A stretch of DNA of 64,000 nt from Bufo bufo (GCF_905171765.1 NC_053390.1:584872471-584936470), one strand, 5' to 3'; shown: positions 9,989-22,715, counted from the first letter of the stretch. The notes: generated by a model not told the origin, from the letters alone. Translations and numbers: made by a program.

Positions 9989-11267
9989 ATGGTGATCTCA
10001 AAATAAAATAAAAATTTTAAGTCTTAAAACACAAGAAAAACTAGACAAAAGTGGTATCTGTAATGGTACTGATCCAGAGAATGAAGGTGATAGGTCAGTT
10101 TTACAACATAGGGAACACTGTAAAAACAAACCCCAAAAAGTGTGGTAGAATTGTTTTTTGTCCAATTCCACCCCATTTAGATTTTGTTTTCCAGCTTCCC
10201 ACTACATTGTATGCAACTGTAAATGGCGCCTTTAGAAAGTACAACCTGTCCCACAAAAAACAAGCCCCAAAGGGTTATTATCTTATAGAGGTGGTAATGC
10301 ATTGAATGTAGAAATAAACTCCAGGTTGAATATACAAAGATGACAATGTCCAAAGCTAGGGTAAAAATGCATTTGTGATCCTACAGTGGGTACCTGCTGA
10401 CACAATATACCTTGTACCACTCTATGTGACTTATGACACATTGCTTTGGTATCAAAGGTGTTAATTTGTGTCTCGGGTTGAAAGCTGTGCAGAGATGACT
10501 AATAGTCTGTGACCACCATGCAATTACATCCTCGTGTTGTGGTTCACTATGCCAGCCTCAAATTATCCATTCACTGCTGGTCATTAACCTTGATAATTAC
10601 AGCACTGCATTTGTTTTCTGGAGAGTGCCTTTGTGACGCGGCAAAAAAGCAGGTGAGAGCTGAATTAGGCGCACATTATGAGCAGCGGCAGTTGCTGAGG
10701 TTTTTCAGCTGTCTGGTAATGACGGCTGCTCTTGTGCTCGTGTATTGGAGGTCCTGAACATCTCATTAGAACAGTTCAATTCTGTCTCCACAGCAACATC
10801 TCATGTCTTTCCTGACACAATGGCACAGCTTGAGAACTTAGAGACCTGGGAGGAAGCTGACTTGCATACATTGCCCACTGCTGGATAGAAAGAACATAGT
10901 GACAGGAGAGAAAGGAATCGGCGTCATTGGAGAGTGTAGTGCTGATTAGTGTATAAAAAAAAATCCTTTAGCACTCCCTGCCATTGTTGCAATTCACTGT
11001 AGAGGTCTGATGTTGCCAGCAGCAGGTGCAGCGTGCCTAGCAGGGAATAGGATTGTGTATCTTAAAGCCCCACACAATTCCAGGCCAGTATCAGTATCCA
11101 CAGATGGATCCAGATTAGCAGGAATCTGTCTATGAAACCAAGACTATATTTTACACAGTCAAGCAGTACAGTTTGCCTGCAACCTCACAGATATTTAAAA
11201 AAAAGGGCATTAGAAGCATTAAAAATAGAACATGTACTGTATATTAGATGATACATCTTCCTGTGTA
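9989..11267. other. No feature recognised
   Basis: About 1.3 kb without a supported gene or clear repeat structure. Open frames here are short and show no family motif. Confidence 0.5.
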
Positions 11268-11269
11268 TA

Positions 11270-12885
11270 CAGTTGCAAGAAAAGGTATGTGAACCCTTTG
11301 GATTTATATGGATTTCTGCACAAATTGGTCATAAAATGTGATCTGATCTTCATCTAAGTCACAACAATAGACAATCACAGTCTGCTTAAACAAATAACAC
11401 ACAAAGAATTAAATGTTACCGTGTTTTTATTGAACACACCATGTAAACATTCACAGTGCAGGTGGAAAAAGTATGTGAACCCTTGGATTTAATAACTGGT
11501 TGAACCTCCTTTGGCAGCAATAACTTCAATCAAATGTTTCCTGTAGTTGCAGATCAGACGTGCACAACGGTCAGGAGTAATTCTTGACCATTCCTCTTTA
11601 CAAAACAGTTTCAGTTCAGCAATATTCTTGGGATGTCTGGTGTGAATCACTTTCTTGAGGTCATGCCACAGCATCTCAATCGGGTTGAGGTCAGGACTCT
11701 GACTGGGCCACTCCAGAAGGCGTATTTTCTTCTGTTTAAGCCATTCTGTTGTTGATTTAATTCTATGCTTTGGGTCGTTGTCCTGTTGCAACACCCATCT
11801 TCTGTTGAGCTTCAGCTGGTGGACAGATGGCCTTAAGTTCTTCTGCAAAATGTCTTGATAAACTTGGGAATTAATTTTTCCTTCGATGATAGCAATCCGT
11901 CCAGGCCCTGACGCAGCAAAGCAGCCCCAAACCATGATGCCCCCACCACCATACTTCACAGTTGGGATGAGGTTTTGATGTTGGTGTGCTGTGCCTCTTT
12001 TTCTACACACAGTGTTGTGTGTTTCTTCCAAACTCAACTTTGGTTTCATCTGTCCACAGAATATTTTGCCAGTACTGCTGTGGAACATCCAGGTCTTCTT
12101 GTGCAAACTGTAAACGTGCAGCAATTTTTTTTTGGACAGCAGTGGCTTCCTCTGTGGTATCTTCCCATGAAATCCATTCTTGTTTAGTGTTTTACATATC
12201 GTAGACTCGCTAACAGGGATGTTAGCATATGCCAGAAACCTTTGTAAGTCTTTAGCTGACACTCTAGGATTCTTCTTCACCTCATTGAGCAGTCTGCGCT
12301 GTGCTCTTGCTGTCATCTTTACAGGACGGCCACTCCTAGGGAGAGTAGCAGCAGTGCTGAACTTTCTCCATTTATAGACAATTTGTCTTACCGTGGACTG
12401 ATGAACAGCAAGGCTTTTGGAGATACTTTTATAACCCTTTTCAGCTTTATGCAAGTCAACAATTCCTAATCGTAGGTATTCTGAGAGCTCTTTTGTGCGA
12501 GGCATCATTCACATCAGGCAATGCTTCTTGTGAAAAGCAAACCCAGAACTGGTGTGCGTTTTTTTATAGGGCAGGGCAGCTGTAACAAACACCTCCAATC
12601 TCATCTCATTGATTGGACTCCAGTTGGCTGACAACTCACTCCAATTAGCTCTTGGAGATGTCATTAGTCTAGGGGTTCACATACTTTTTCCACCTGCACT
12701 GTGAATGCTTACATGGTGTGTTCAATAAAAACATGGTAATATTTAATTCTCTGTGTGTTATTAGTTTAAGCAGACTGTGATTGTCTATTGTTGTGACTTA
12801 GATGAAGAGCAGATCACATTTTATGACCAATTTGTGCAGAAATCCATATCATTCCAAAGGGTTCACATACTTTTTCTTGCAACTG
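11270..12885 (-). mobile_element. Tc1-like transposon, full length, IR/DR type
   Basis: Bounded by CAGTTGCAAGAAAAGGTATG on the left and its inverse on the right, each flanked by TA (11268-11269 and 12886-12887). The inverted repeats are about 215 bp and each carries the direct repeat GTATGTGAACCCT twice, at the outer and inner ends (about 11284 and 11471 on the left). This is the IR/DR arrangement known from Sleeping Beauty-type elements. One transposase gene lies inside on the minus strand. Confidence 0.92.
11489..12508 (-). pseudogene. Tc1-like transposase, open frame but catalytically disrupted
   Basis: The 339-codon frame has the usual length. N-terminal paired-type helix-turn-helix regions lie at residues about 1-110. 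The second Asp (QQDNDPKH) and the Glu (SPDLNPIE) are in place with 34 residues between them, and the protein ends in KGGSTSY as the family does. The first catalytic block is wrong: the bases for WTDETKVE are present at about 12040-12056 but in another frame. A one-base loss near 12086 and a net two-base loss near 12010 restore the frame afterwards, so the protein reads GKIFCGQMKPKLSLEE there and lacks the first Asp (codon 12048-12050). The gene looks intact but should be inactive. Confidence 0.85.
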
Positions 12886-12887
12886 TA

Positions 12888-13773
12888 TGTTTGATGACCA
12901 TTGTAGTCCTATAGTGGGAACTTTTCACAAGCTGAATATCTTCACATGGTGCACCTACACAGTGTTGGACTGGCTCACCAAAGGATCCTGCGCTGGGCCT
13001 TCTGACACAATAATGAACCCCTAATACATCAGAGCACCTAAGGTCTAGCAGAAGACAATTTCATTTGGAGTTGACCTTGGAGACAATAGCCACCAGATAT
13101 CTTATTCAACCTTATTGATAAGTCCTGCATATGCAATGCTATAAAAAAAAACTACTTAAAAGTGGATGTGCACATGTCAGGTATACATAGAGGGTGGGCC
13201 CTGAGAATTATTTCATCTGGTGAGCCAAGGAGCTTCAGTCCAATACTGCACCTACACAATATCCATTTATTAATGCTCTATGATGCAAGGATGGGTTATC
13301 AAGCAGGCTGTCAAATGACTGGCGGTTCTCATTGAAAGTCTAAAATGTGTCAGAAAATCTTATTGGAGAAGATCTAGTAACTATAATGCACCAGAATTTG
13401 TTTGCACAGTGAGAAAAAAAAATTGAGTGGAAAACACTTTTTTGGAAAGTGTGTAGAAAAAGGTCCATGGCTAAGAAGAATCATAAAATGCATAAATGAA
13501 TAAACACTAGCCATAAATTTTAGTAATGGTGCCTTCACACGTTGCAGAATTTTTAAAAGCTATGTACACCTTTTGGGTATTTTTTTATTATTATTGCATT
13601 GTACTCATTTTGAGCTAAAAAAATTCTTTCCATTCCACGGAGTCCAAATTTTGAACCACTGTCTTTGTGCAGCCTTGAGTTTTCATAATAGCAGGATCTG
13701 AATTTTCTCTCAGTTCCGTCAGGCAGCTCAGCTGTCGGCTCCTTATCTATGATCTTTGAACTCCTAAACACTC
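12888..13773. other. No feature recognised
   Basis: About 0.9 kb of A+T-rich sequence with no supported gene. The bases just before hAT-1 (ATTATAAC at 13774-13781) may be its target duplication. Confidence 0.45.
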
Positions 13774-14229
13774 ATTATAACTAGTGTTGAGCGAGCATGC
13801 TTGGCCGAATACCTGTTCGGCTCGAGCATCGCTATACCCGGCACATGACGGTACTCGGCCGAGTACCGCATGTGCTTGAGCGCCATGCTCGAGTCGCCTC
13901 CACGTACGTTTCGCGGCTGCTAAGCAGCCAATAAACGTGCAGGTAAGTACTGCCATCACTGTAATGCCAGTAGCCATGTTGGCTACTGGTATTACAGTAA
14001 TTGTCTGGCCAGAACGCGTCATCAGGTGCTATATAGCACCCTATGACGCGGGTTCGGCTCATTGCTATTCAGGGAGAGCTGCGCTTAGGAAGGGACAGAT
14101 AGTGTAGGGAGTTTGTGATCACAATTTATTCAATTTTAAAATGTTTTAAAGACCCAAAAGTCCTTTTAAAGACTATTGTGTGTGATGGAAGTAATTTAAT
14201 CTTGCAAAGAAGTCTTCGTTTTTTTCCCC

Positions 14230-14880
14230 ATACTTTACGATTCTTTTTCTATAGAGGGTGTCTGCAGTGACTTGTGACATCTGTTCAGCAATACCTTATG
14301 TGTGTCAGGGGCAGAGATAGGAAGAATATTAGCGAAAACATTTATATTTTTTCCATAATTTATGCATCATTTTCCAATAAATGGTCCCTGTAGTGAATTG
14401 ACACATCTGCGCTGCAATAGCGTCTGTGTGTCAAGCCCAGATATTGGGAAAAATATTAGTGACAACAAATATATATTTTTCATAATTTATCCATAATTTT
14501 CCTATAAACGGTGTCTGCAGTGAATTGTCGCATCTGTGCTGCAATAGCATCTGTGTCAGGCCCAGATATTGGGAAAAATATTAGCGAAAACAATTATATT
14601 TTTTCCATAATTTTCCTATAAACGGTCACTGCAGTGAGTTGTCTCATCTGTGATGCAATAGCGTGTGTGTGTCAGGCCCAGATATTGGGAAAAATATTAG
14701 CGAAAACAATTATATTTTTTTCCATAATTTATCCACACTTTGCCTATAAACGGTGTCTGCAGTGAATTTATCCATAATTTTCCTATAAACGGTCCCTGCA
14801 GTCAGTTGTCTCATCTGTGCTGCAAGAGCTTGTGTGTGTGTCAGGACAAGAGATAGTAAAAATATAAGTGAAATCTATTT
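14230..14880. repeat. Tandem array (about 120 bp unit) in hAT-1 5' leader
   Basis: The unit contains CCAGATATTGGGAAAAATAT, CCATAATTTTCC and CTGCAGTGA. CCAGATATTGGG recurs at about 14437, 14562 and 14678; units are diverged. It lies between the 5' terminus and the transposase gene, the same place as the unrelated arrays in hAT-2 and hAT-3. Confidence 0.8.
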
Positions 14881-15159
14881 TCCTTTTTCCATACTTTTAC
14901 GTACTTTTTCCATAAACTGTGCTTGCTGTGAACTGTGACATCCGTGCCATATCTTGTGTGTCAAGCGTGCATATAACATTTAATACGTAGAAGGCGAGCA
15001 TTAAGGGACAGGGAAGTGGGCGTGATGCTGATGGTGCACGCAGAGGCCGTGGCACTGGGCGCGTTGAAACTGTGCCTGCTGCCAGAGCACAAGAAAAACA
15101 ATCATCCAAGATACCTAGCTTCATATCCCAGTTTGCAGGGCGGCACAGGACACCACTCT

Positions 15160-17677
15160 TGAAGTCAGCCCAGTGCTGAGGAAAGTGCAGACGACAAAAG
15201 AATAGTAGTTGGCAACCTGTGCCACACCAAAATGAGCTGGGGAGTGAACACTAGCAAGTGCAACCTCACCACCATCAGCATGATCCGCCACATGGCATCA
15301 AAGCACCCTAACAGGTGGGCTGAATGCCTGGGTTCACAATCTGTGTCTGCGGGTCACAACACTGCCTCCTCTTCACCTGTGTTACGTGCTGGTCAATCCC
15401 CTGTCCAAGACGCAGGCCCGGATGCCTCCCACCCTGCACCTGGACCTTTGCAAGCACCATCAGCGACCACATCCACTTCCATGTCCCAGCGCAGCATCCA
15501 AATGTCATTACCCCAGGCATTTGAACGCAAGCGCAAATACCCAGCCACCCACCCACAGCCCATAGCACTAAATGTGCAGCTTTCCAAATTACTGGCACTG
15601 GAAATGTTGCCATTTAGGCTTGTGGACACTGAGGACTTCCACAGCCTGATGTCGGTGGCCGTCCCTCGTTACGCAGTTCCCAGACGCCACTATTTTTCAA
15701 GGTATGCCGTGCCAGCCTTACACCATGTGTCCCTTAACATCACACGTCCCCTGACCAACGCAGTTACTGTGAAGATCCACTTAACTACGGACACATGGAC
15801 AAGTGCTTTCGGCCAGGGGTTGCTACATTTCCCTGACGACACACTGGGTGAATGTTGTGGAGGCCGAGAGAGACTTGTACCCTGGGATGGCACAGGTGCT
15901 ACCAACACAAAGGATTGCGGGCCCCAATTCCATCAGGGTTTCTATGTTAGTGGCTCCAACCCCCACTTCTCCTCCTCCGCCTCCTCCTCCACTTCCACCT
16001 CCGAATTATCCGCATGCAGCACCAGTCAGCCATCAGTCGGTAGCTGGAAGCAGTGTAGCACTGCAGTGGGGAAGCGGCAACAGGCCGTTCTGAAGCTGAT
16101 CTGCCTAGGTGACAAACAGCAGACCGCCGCAGAGCTGTGGCAGGGGATAAGAGATCAGACTGAGCTGTGGCTTTCGCCACTCAACCTAGAACCAGGCATG
16201 TTTGTGTCTGATAATGGCCGTAAATTGGTGGCGGCTTTGGAGCTGGGCAACCTTAGACATATCCCATGCCTTGCCCACGTATTCAACCTTGTGGTTCAGC
16301 GGTTTCTAAAAACATACCATAATTTGCCTGAGCTACTGGTGAAGGTGCTCCACGTGTGTGCACATTTCCGCAAGTCACCAACAGCTTCAGCCGGTTTGTC
16401 AACACTGCAGCAGCGCTTGAAATTGCCAGCTCACCGGCTGTTTTGTGCAACGTAAGCACGCGCTGGAACTCCACGTTCCACATGTTGACCAGGCATTTTG
16501 AGCAGCAGAGGGCAGTTGTGGAATACCAGCTGCAACATGGTCGTCGCCTTTCCAGTCAGCTTCCGCTATTCACAAGCGAGGAGTGGGCATGGATGTCTGA
16601 CCTCTGTGAGGTTTTATGCAACTTTGAGGAATCAACACAGATGGTGAGCGGCGATAACGCTATTATCAACGTCACCATCCCACTTCTGTGTCTTCTCAAA
16701 CGCTCGCTGCTCACAATTAAGGACGACGCTTTGCATGTCGGAGAGGGGGAAATGGGGAAGACATTACACCGGTTGATGATAGCCAGACCACCCTCAGTTC
16801 GTCTTCTCAGCGCAAATTGGAGGCTGAAGAGGAGGAGGAGCAGGAGACAGTTGCATCAGCTACAGAGGGTAGTACCCATGGAAGTTTAATTCCATCTATT
16901 CAGAGTGGGTGGACAGAAGAGGAGGAAGAGGATGAGGAGATTGGGAGTGATCCTCCTGATTATGACAGCGAAGTCTTGCCTGTTGGTACTCTGACACGCA
17001 TGGCTGACTTCATGTTAGGATGCCTTTGCCGTGACCCGCGCGTTATATGCATTTTAAACACGGATTACTGGTTGTTCACCCTTCTCGACCCCCGCTACAA
17101 AGAAAACTTCTCATCTCTCATTCCTCTGGTGGAGAGGACGAGGAAAATGGTGCAATACCAGAAGATCCTTGTTGAAAATTGCGCAAAATCTTTCCATCTG
17201 ACAACGCTGGAGGCAGAGTCCGTACTTCCTTGGCCAACCAAGGAGGTGAGACAAGAGGAACACACAGCAGTTCCAACAGAGGCAGGGCAACACTTTCCAA
17301 AGCCTGGGACAGTTTAATGACACCCCGCCAGCACCCTCACCCTGATGTGCCGCCTACTGCAACAAGGAGAGAAACATTTTCTGATGGTGAAGGAGTACAT
17401 AGCAGACCGTGTGAGCGTCCTCAATGATCCCTCATGCCTTACAACTACTGGGTGTCCAAGCTGGACACGTGGCACGAACTGGCGCTCTACGCTTTTGGAG
17501 GTGCTGGCCTGCCCTGCCCCCAGCGTTTTGTCTGAGCGTGTATTTAGTGCTGCTGGTGGCATTATAACAGATAAGCGTATCCGCCTGTCAACTGAAAATG
17601 CTGACAGGTTGACTCATATAAAAATGAACAAAGCCTGGATTGACCATGACTTCTCGACTCCACCAGAGGAATGCTGA
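15160..17677 (+). pseudogene. hAT-1 transposase, multiply frameshifted
   Basis: A BED zinc finger begins just upstream of the ATG at 15232 (NLCHTKMSWG, then MIRHMASKH). The core keeps LTTDTWTS with the first catalytic Asp (near 15790) and VSDNGRKLVAALEL. The frame breaks near 16445, at LFCAT, and continues in another frame as STRWNSTFHML; it breaks again near 16760-16820 and meets a stop at 17315-17317. Two compensating shifts near 17440-17500 scramble the YNYWVSKLDTW stretch. The C-terminal dimerisation domain (LEVLACPAPSVLSERVFSAAGG) is at 17500-17560. Ser-rich coding repeats lie near 15965-16010. At least four frameshifts make this a dead copy. Confidence 0.88.
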
Positions 17678-17879
17678 TGAACATAAAGGCACTTTACATG
17701 TATTGTTTTTAATGTAGTTAATAGACTGTATTCCCATGCACCCCTTCCACCACAAACAAGGGTATATGGTTGAATCTTCCTTTTCTCATCCTCCTCCTCC
17801 TCTTCCGTCATATCAACATGCATTGCTTATTCGTCACATATAATGCCCTCGCATATATGGCCTTCGAATCAAATTTTCT

Positions 17880-18085
17880 ACAGGGTCCGCTCACCAGCAG
17901 GCCCTCACATCTAATTTTTTAGAGGGTCCGCTCACCATCAGGCCCAAACCTAAAATCTTTTACAGGGTCAGCTCACCTGCAGGCCCCCATTTCAAATCTT
18001 TTACAGGGTCAGCTCACCTGTAGGCACGCAACTCAAATCTTTTACAGGGCCAGCTTACCTGCAGGCCTGCAACTCAATGTAAATG
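17880..18085. repeat. About 45-bp tandem repeat in hAT-1 3' region
   Basis: Five or so copies of a unit containing TTTTACAGGGTCAGCTCACC and GCAGGCCC. Confidence 0.8.
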
Positions 18086-18100
18086 AGGCCCTCAATTATA

Positions 18101-18469
18101 TGATATACAGGTTGTATTGGAGTGCCTCTTCCATGTAATTTTTGGCAGTACTTGCACTTTATATACAAGTAAATTTATAGGAAAGAATGTTTTCATTAAA
18201 TTTTTCCTATAAAATCCATTTTTTACTCTGGTTTTGTGCGTAAAACCTTAATTAGATTGTGGGCCTGGTGATCAGTTTAAGGCCTTTTAAGCAGCATCAG
18301 CAGCAGCATGGTGATAAAAATGATTGGCAAGGTGACATACTGTGGAGATGGCAGCATGAGGAGGCCACATAGTGGCACAATGACTGAGTCTGGAAAACAG
18401 ATTGTTTATAAAGATGCAGATGGAAACAAATCTGTAGCTGTATGACGGTCATCTGCAGATTAATGCAGA
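18101..18469. other. No feature recognised
   Basis: Probably the remaining hAT-1 tail and unassigned sequence. Confidence 0.4.
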
Positions 18470-18787
18470 CTAGGGGCGTAGCTATAGGGGAAGCAGGGAA
18501 AGCTGCACCTTTGTGGCCCTGACCCAAAAGGGGCTCATCCAGGAGGACTAAAGGACTTGGTCAGGGCCCTCTCAACAGTATGTACACAATGAAATTATAT
18601 ACAGTGACAGTATAGACAGTGTATAAAACGGATGGAACAGCTGCCGGCCCTGGTCTGAGAGAGCGATCTTTAATAGCCACAGAAATGGGGATGGCATGAA
18701 AGGAAGGGGTCTCTAAAAAATTACTGTGGGATGCAGCCCCATTCAAAAATTTGCTGTGGGGCCCAGTCATTTCTAGCTACGCCACTG
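18470..18787. mobile_element. Small MITE with GGCGTAGCTA ends
   Basis: Ends are GGGGCGTAGCTATAGGGG and the inverse of CAGTGGCGTAGCTAGAAAT. About 315 bp, no coding capacity. It sits directly at the broken left edge of the second chromovirus fragment. Confidence 0.6.
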
Positions 18788-18998
18788 TGTGGTGTCTAAA
18801 ATTGTGGATGTCAGGAAGGTGCGCAATTCCTTGCAGTACCTGATTCACTGGAAGGGGTATGGACCTGAAGAGAGATCTTGGGTACCTGCCAGGGAGGTTC
18901 ATGCTCCTAGACTTGTTCGAAAATTTCATTTAGAACACCCTGAAAGGCCATCGCCTGAAGTCTTGGGTCCGGTGGCCCCTCGTAAAAGGGGGGGGTAC
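18788..18998 (+). pseudogene. Chromovirus integrase chromodomain fragment
   Basis: Encodes the end of a Gypsy pol: VVSKIVDVRKV then YLIHWKGYGPEERSWVP, closely like the chromodomain of the element at 1-4139 but on the other strand. The open frame runs on into the LTR to 19055. The rest of the element to the left is missing. A polypurine tract (AAAAGGGGGGGG) lies at about 18985-18995, just before the LTR. Confidence 0.85.
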
Positions 18999-19671
18999 TG
19001 TAATGGGGTGCTGAAGGCACACTCGTCTCCAATCAGCCGCAGACCTGCTGCTTAGCTTCGGGAGCGAGGATCTGAGTTTGACCTCATTCCCAGGGTGGCT
19101 TTGCTAGCTCGGAGGCTCCCTGCTCCTAGGTCTGCCTTGAGCGCCGAGCTGATCACTCGGTGCTGGACTGGTTGGTCTGTCGGTCATGTGACGCTGGCCA
19201 CGTGACCCTCACTCCCCACTATAAATACAGGCAGCCTGCTGGCCACAGGTTGCCTGTAAATTTATGTTTCTGGCAGTTGTTGGATACCTGTGTACTTACC
19301 TGATCCTGTTCCCTGACGATCCTTTGCCTGCTCCTCCTGTACTGCGCATCCTTCCTGGTATATTGACCTCGGCTTCCACCTGACTATTCTTTGCGGACTC
19401 CTTTGGTACTTCTCGACTCTCCTGATATTTATGACCCCGGCTTCTCCTGACCTTTCTTTGCTTATCCCTCTGTACTACGTTGTCCTCTTGGTTTTGACCC
19501 AGTCCGTTCATTATCCGTTATTTGTCTTGTCTGTCCTTCCCGCACGTATCCTAAGTTAGGGACTGTTGTCCCCTGTCATCAGGACTCGTGAGGCAAGTAG
19601 GCAGGGCCAGGGGTGAGGGTGGAGCGCAGTGGTCACTATCCTCCCCCCTGTGTGTGTACGTGACCGTTACA
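18999..19671 (+). repeat. 3' LTR of the second chromovirus
   Basis: Runs from TGTAATGGGG to CCGTTACA, so it has TGTAA/TTACA ends. A TATAAATA box lies near 19221. It follows the chromodomain end and polypurine tract directly. About 673 bp, clearly different in sequence from the LTR at 4153. Confidence 0.78.
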
Positions 19672-20995
19672 CCCTATTTCTTTGTTCGTCAGACATGACA
19701 CAGTGTATGATCATATAAGTATGAGATGGAGAAACAGTCACCATTGTCTGAATACTGTGTATATGAATACTGATTCATTTGCATTGTCATTCGGTTCTTT
19801 AACCACTAGATGTCGCTGTTTCTTCACACAGCTAACATAGTGCAAGTGTTTGAATATTCATAGGAGGTTGGGTTGGTGAGTCTGGAGAAGAACCAGGAAG
19901 CTGCCTCTGCCTCCATCTTGAGAGGAACAGAGAAGGACTGTGTGGTACAGAATCCGGTCGCATCCAGTGGTCAGGGAGTACTGGAGTGATCGGAGTTGCA
20001 GCTGAAGGAGACTGATCCCAGTCCAAGTCCCAGGGTCCGTCCAGAGGAAGAGGATCATTTCCAGGAAGGCTGTTAGGAGCTTTGGAACAAAACGCTATCT
20101 TCTCTGCAGGGCCGCATGTGTGCTGAAGTAACTTGCTGCTCTCCATGTTGACAGCATCATCGGATAAAAAAGATACCCAGGTCGGTAAGAAAGCTCGTGC
20201 ACACACCTCAATATAGGATTGGCGCCTAAATACTAGAGACGGAGACCAAACCTGCCGGTAGTTAGTTAGTGTTTCTGAGTGGCATGCTGCCAAGAATTGC
20301 TGCTTGTTTATCACAAGTACTTGTCAGTTAAAGTTTTGGTTCACTCCGGAGATCAGAGAGGACTTCACCATAATCTCCAGTTACCCCAGCGTGTTTATCG
20401 GAAGTGATATATATTAGGCACGTGCCACAGTTCAGTTTGGGGAAAGGGAGGGGGATATTACTTTATAGTCTGGTAAGATTGTAAGCTGCTGTGTCGCACC
20501 GTGGGTTAGCCTGTATCTCACACACACACGATTTTTCCTGTTCTTCAGGGTAATAACAGGTATGGCGAGGCAGAGTTAGCTCTGCTCGCAGTAGGTAAAT
20601 TGCGCAAGTGTTTTCCAGCTACCATCGGAGGGCGCCATGCTGTGCGACACAGGGGTCTCAGCCTCCGGGCTGAGTGTATGCAATCTGATTTTATGTTCAC
20701 TGCATTTGGGAGTGTGTTTGATATCCCGTTTATAGTAAAGAGCCTGTTTTACAAAAGCTGGTGTCAGTGTTGCTTTCATCGTTCGTGACTTCGCTGTATC
20801 CTGGGGAGCCCACCCCGGTACACGGCTTACATGAGCAAAGAAGAAAAGCTAGATTACGGCATACATTGCACAAAATGTGGCTCAAATTGGTGCTTCAAGG
20901 TTTCGAGAAATTATTTGCACCCATATTGCATCACAAGTCTGATGTAAAATTCTGCCACAAAGTAGTTGGTATGGATTCAGACAAAAGGGCCTATC
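19672..20995. other. Unassigned; LTR-like features
   Basis: No gene recognised. CCACTAGATGTCGCTG near 19804 resembles a motif near the R regions of the BEL LTRs in this window. The stretch up to about 20827 could be a solo LTR, but no paired ends or target duplication were found. Confidence 0.25.
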
Positions 20996-20998
20996 TAA

Positions 20999-21765
20999 GG
21001 CCTCTTTCACACTTGCGTTGTTGGGATCCGGCATGCACTTCCGTTGCCGGAGGTGCCTGCCGGATCCGTAACAACGCAAGTGTACTGAAAGCATTTGAAG
21101 ACGGAACCGTCTTCCAAATGCTTTCAGTGTTACTATGGCACCCAGGACGCTATTAAAGTCCTGGTTGCCATAGTAGGAGCAGGGAGCGGGGGAGCGGTAT
21201 ACTTACAGTCCGTGCGGCTCCCCGGGCGCTCCAGAATGACGTCAGAGCGCCCCATGCGCATGGATGACGTGATCCATGTGATCACGTGATCCATGCGCTT
21301 GGGGCGCCCTGACGTCACTCTGGAGCGCCCGGGGAGCCGCACGGACGGTAAGTATGCTGCTCCCCTGCTCCCCGCTACACTTACCATGGCTGTCAGGACT
21401 TTAGCGTCCCGGCAGCCATGGTAACTATTCAGAAAAAGCTAAACGTCGGGTCCGGCAATGCGCCGAAACGACGTTTAGCTTAAGGCCGGATCCGGATCAA
21501 TGCCTTTCAATGGGCATTGATCCCGGATCCGGCCTTGCGGCAAGTCTTCAGGATTTTTGGCCGGAGCAAAAAGCGCAGCATGCTGCGGTATTTTCTCCGG
21601 CCAAAAAACGTTCCGTACCGGAACTGAAGACATCCTGATGCATCCTGAACGGATTACTCTCCATTCAGAATGCATTAGGATAATCCTGATCAGTATTCTT
21701 CCGGCATAGAGTCCCGACGACGGAACTCTATGCCGGAAGACAATAACGCAAGTGTGAAAGAGCCC
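20999..21765. mobile_element. Fold-back MITE A
   Basis: Ends GGCCTCTTTCACACTTGCGTT and AACGCAAGTGTGAAAGAGCCC, with TAA on both sides (20996-20998, 21766-21768). The interior is a series of nested palindromes centred near 21275. TAA duplications suggest PIF/Harbinger affinity (inference). Confidence 0.75.
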
Positions 21766-21768
21766 TAA

Positions 21769-22052
21769 GGGTCCATTCACACATCCGTATGTGTTTTGCA
21801 GATCCGCACATTGCCGCAAAACACGAACACCGGCAATGTGCGTTCCACATTTTACGGACCGCACATCGCCGACACTCTCATAGAAAATGAGATATGGATA
21901 TGTTCTATTTTTTTGCAGAACAGAAGTGTGGATCCACTAATGCGGATGCGGACAACACATTCCCGCCCCTTTGAAAATTAATGGGTCCGCACCTGTTCTG
22001 CAAAATTGAGGGAACGGATGCGGACCCACTTTGCGGACGTGTGAATAGATCC
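21769..22052. mobile_element. MITE B, abutting MITE A
   Basis: Begins GGGTCCATTCACACATCCG and ends with the inverse CGGACGTGTGAATAGATCC. TAA flanks both sides (21766-21768 and 22053-22055); the left TAA is shared with MITE A. Confidence 0.72.
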
Positions 22053-22269
22053 TAAGTTCCACATTTATCATCCACTTTTTTAATGAACATTATTATGTTT
22101 TAAGTCATTTTCTTCAGGCCAGCTAACCCAATTTATCATCCAGCCTGAGCCACTGTGATAAATCGGGTGCAGATCTGGACAGCCTGTCCAATTTACACCA
22201 TATATAGGATTAGTAAAACTGCCCCACTTTTTATAATTAAGGGGGAAATTTCAAAAAGTATCTAGCCCC

Positions 22270-22715
22270 TTAAAGGGGTTATCCTATGAATAATGTAAAA
22301 AATGAAAATCAGACATCATATAGTCGATGACAATACCTTTCTAACAAAGCTAGAACCAGCCCTGGACCTCACATGGACCCAGAGATCTCCTCATTCATTG
22401 TTCTGCTGGATTTATATCAAGCTGACAGCTCAGGGGAGTGTCTTTTCTGCTGCAGCTAAGGGGGCGTGTCCATTCCACTGCAGCTCTCTCCATTATCATA
22501 GCTCAGGAGGCAGTTGAAAGATAAAACTGAGCATGTGTGGCCTTCTTAATGAGACGGTCAAAGAAATAAGAAATTAAGTAGCACTGTACAGATACATTTT
22601 ATTGAATAACTCAGTAGCTATACAACATTTTTAATTACATGCAATTACAAAAGTATTCAGATGCAGGTGCTGGTTTGAAAACTGTAGAATATTTTCCGTG
22701 GGACAACCCCTTTAA
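22270..22715. mobile_element. T2/Kolobok-like MITE
   Basis: TTAAAGGGGTTATCC on the left and the inverse ACAACCCCTTTAA on the right, with TTAA at both ends. No coding capacity. Ends fit the frog T2 family. Confidence 0.72.

Larger units (their letters stand above)
13782..18100 (+). mobile_element. hAT-1 transposon, 3' end not found
   Basis: Starts with TAGTGTTGAGCGAGCATGC, the hAT terminus type also seen at 52751 and 35077. A TATATA box-like site lies near 14031. The element contains a 5' tandem array (about 14230-14880), a decayed BED-hAT gene (about 15160-17677) and a 3' array (about 17880-18080). No inverted copy of the terminus was found downstream, so the right end is placed only approximately. 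Confidence 0.75.

Noticed and set aside
21475..21864. 129-codon minus-strand frame
   Set aside because: Spans the end of one MITE and the start of another; no coding support.
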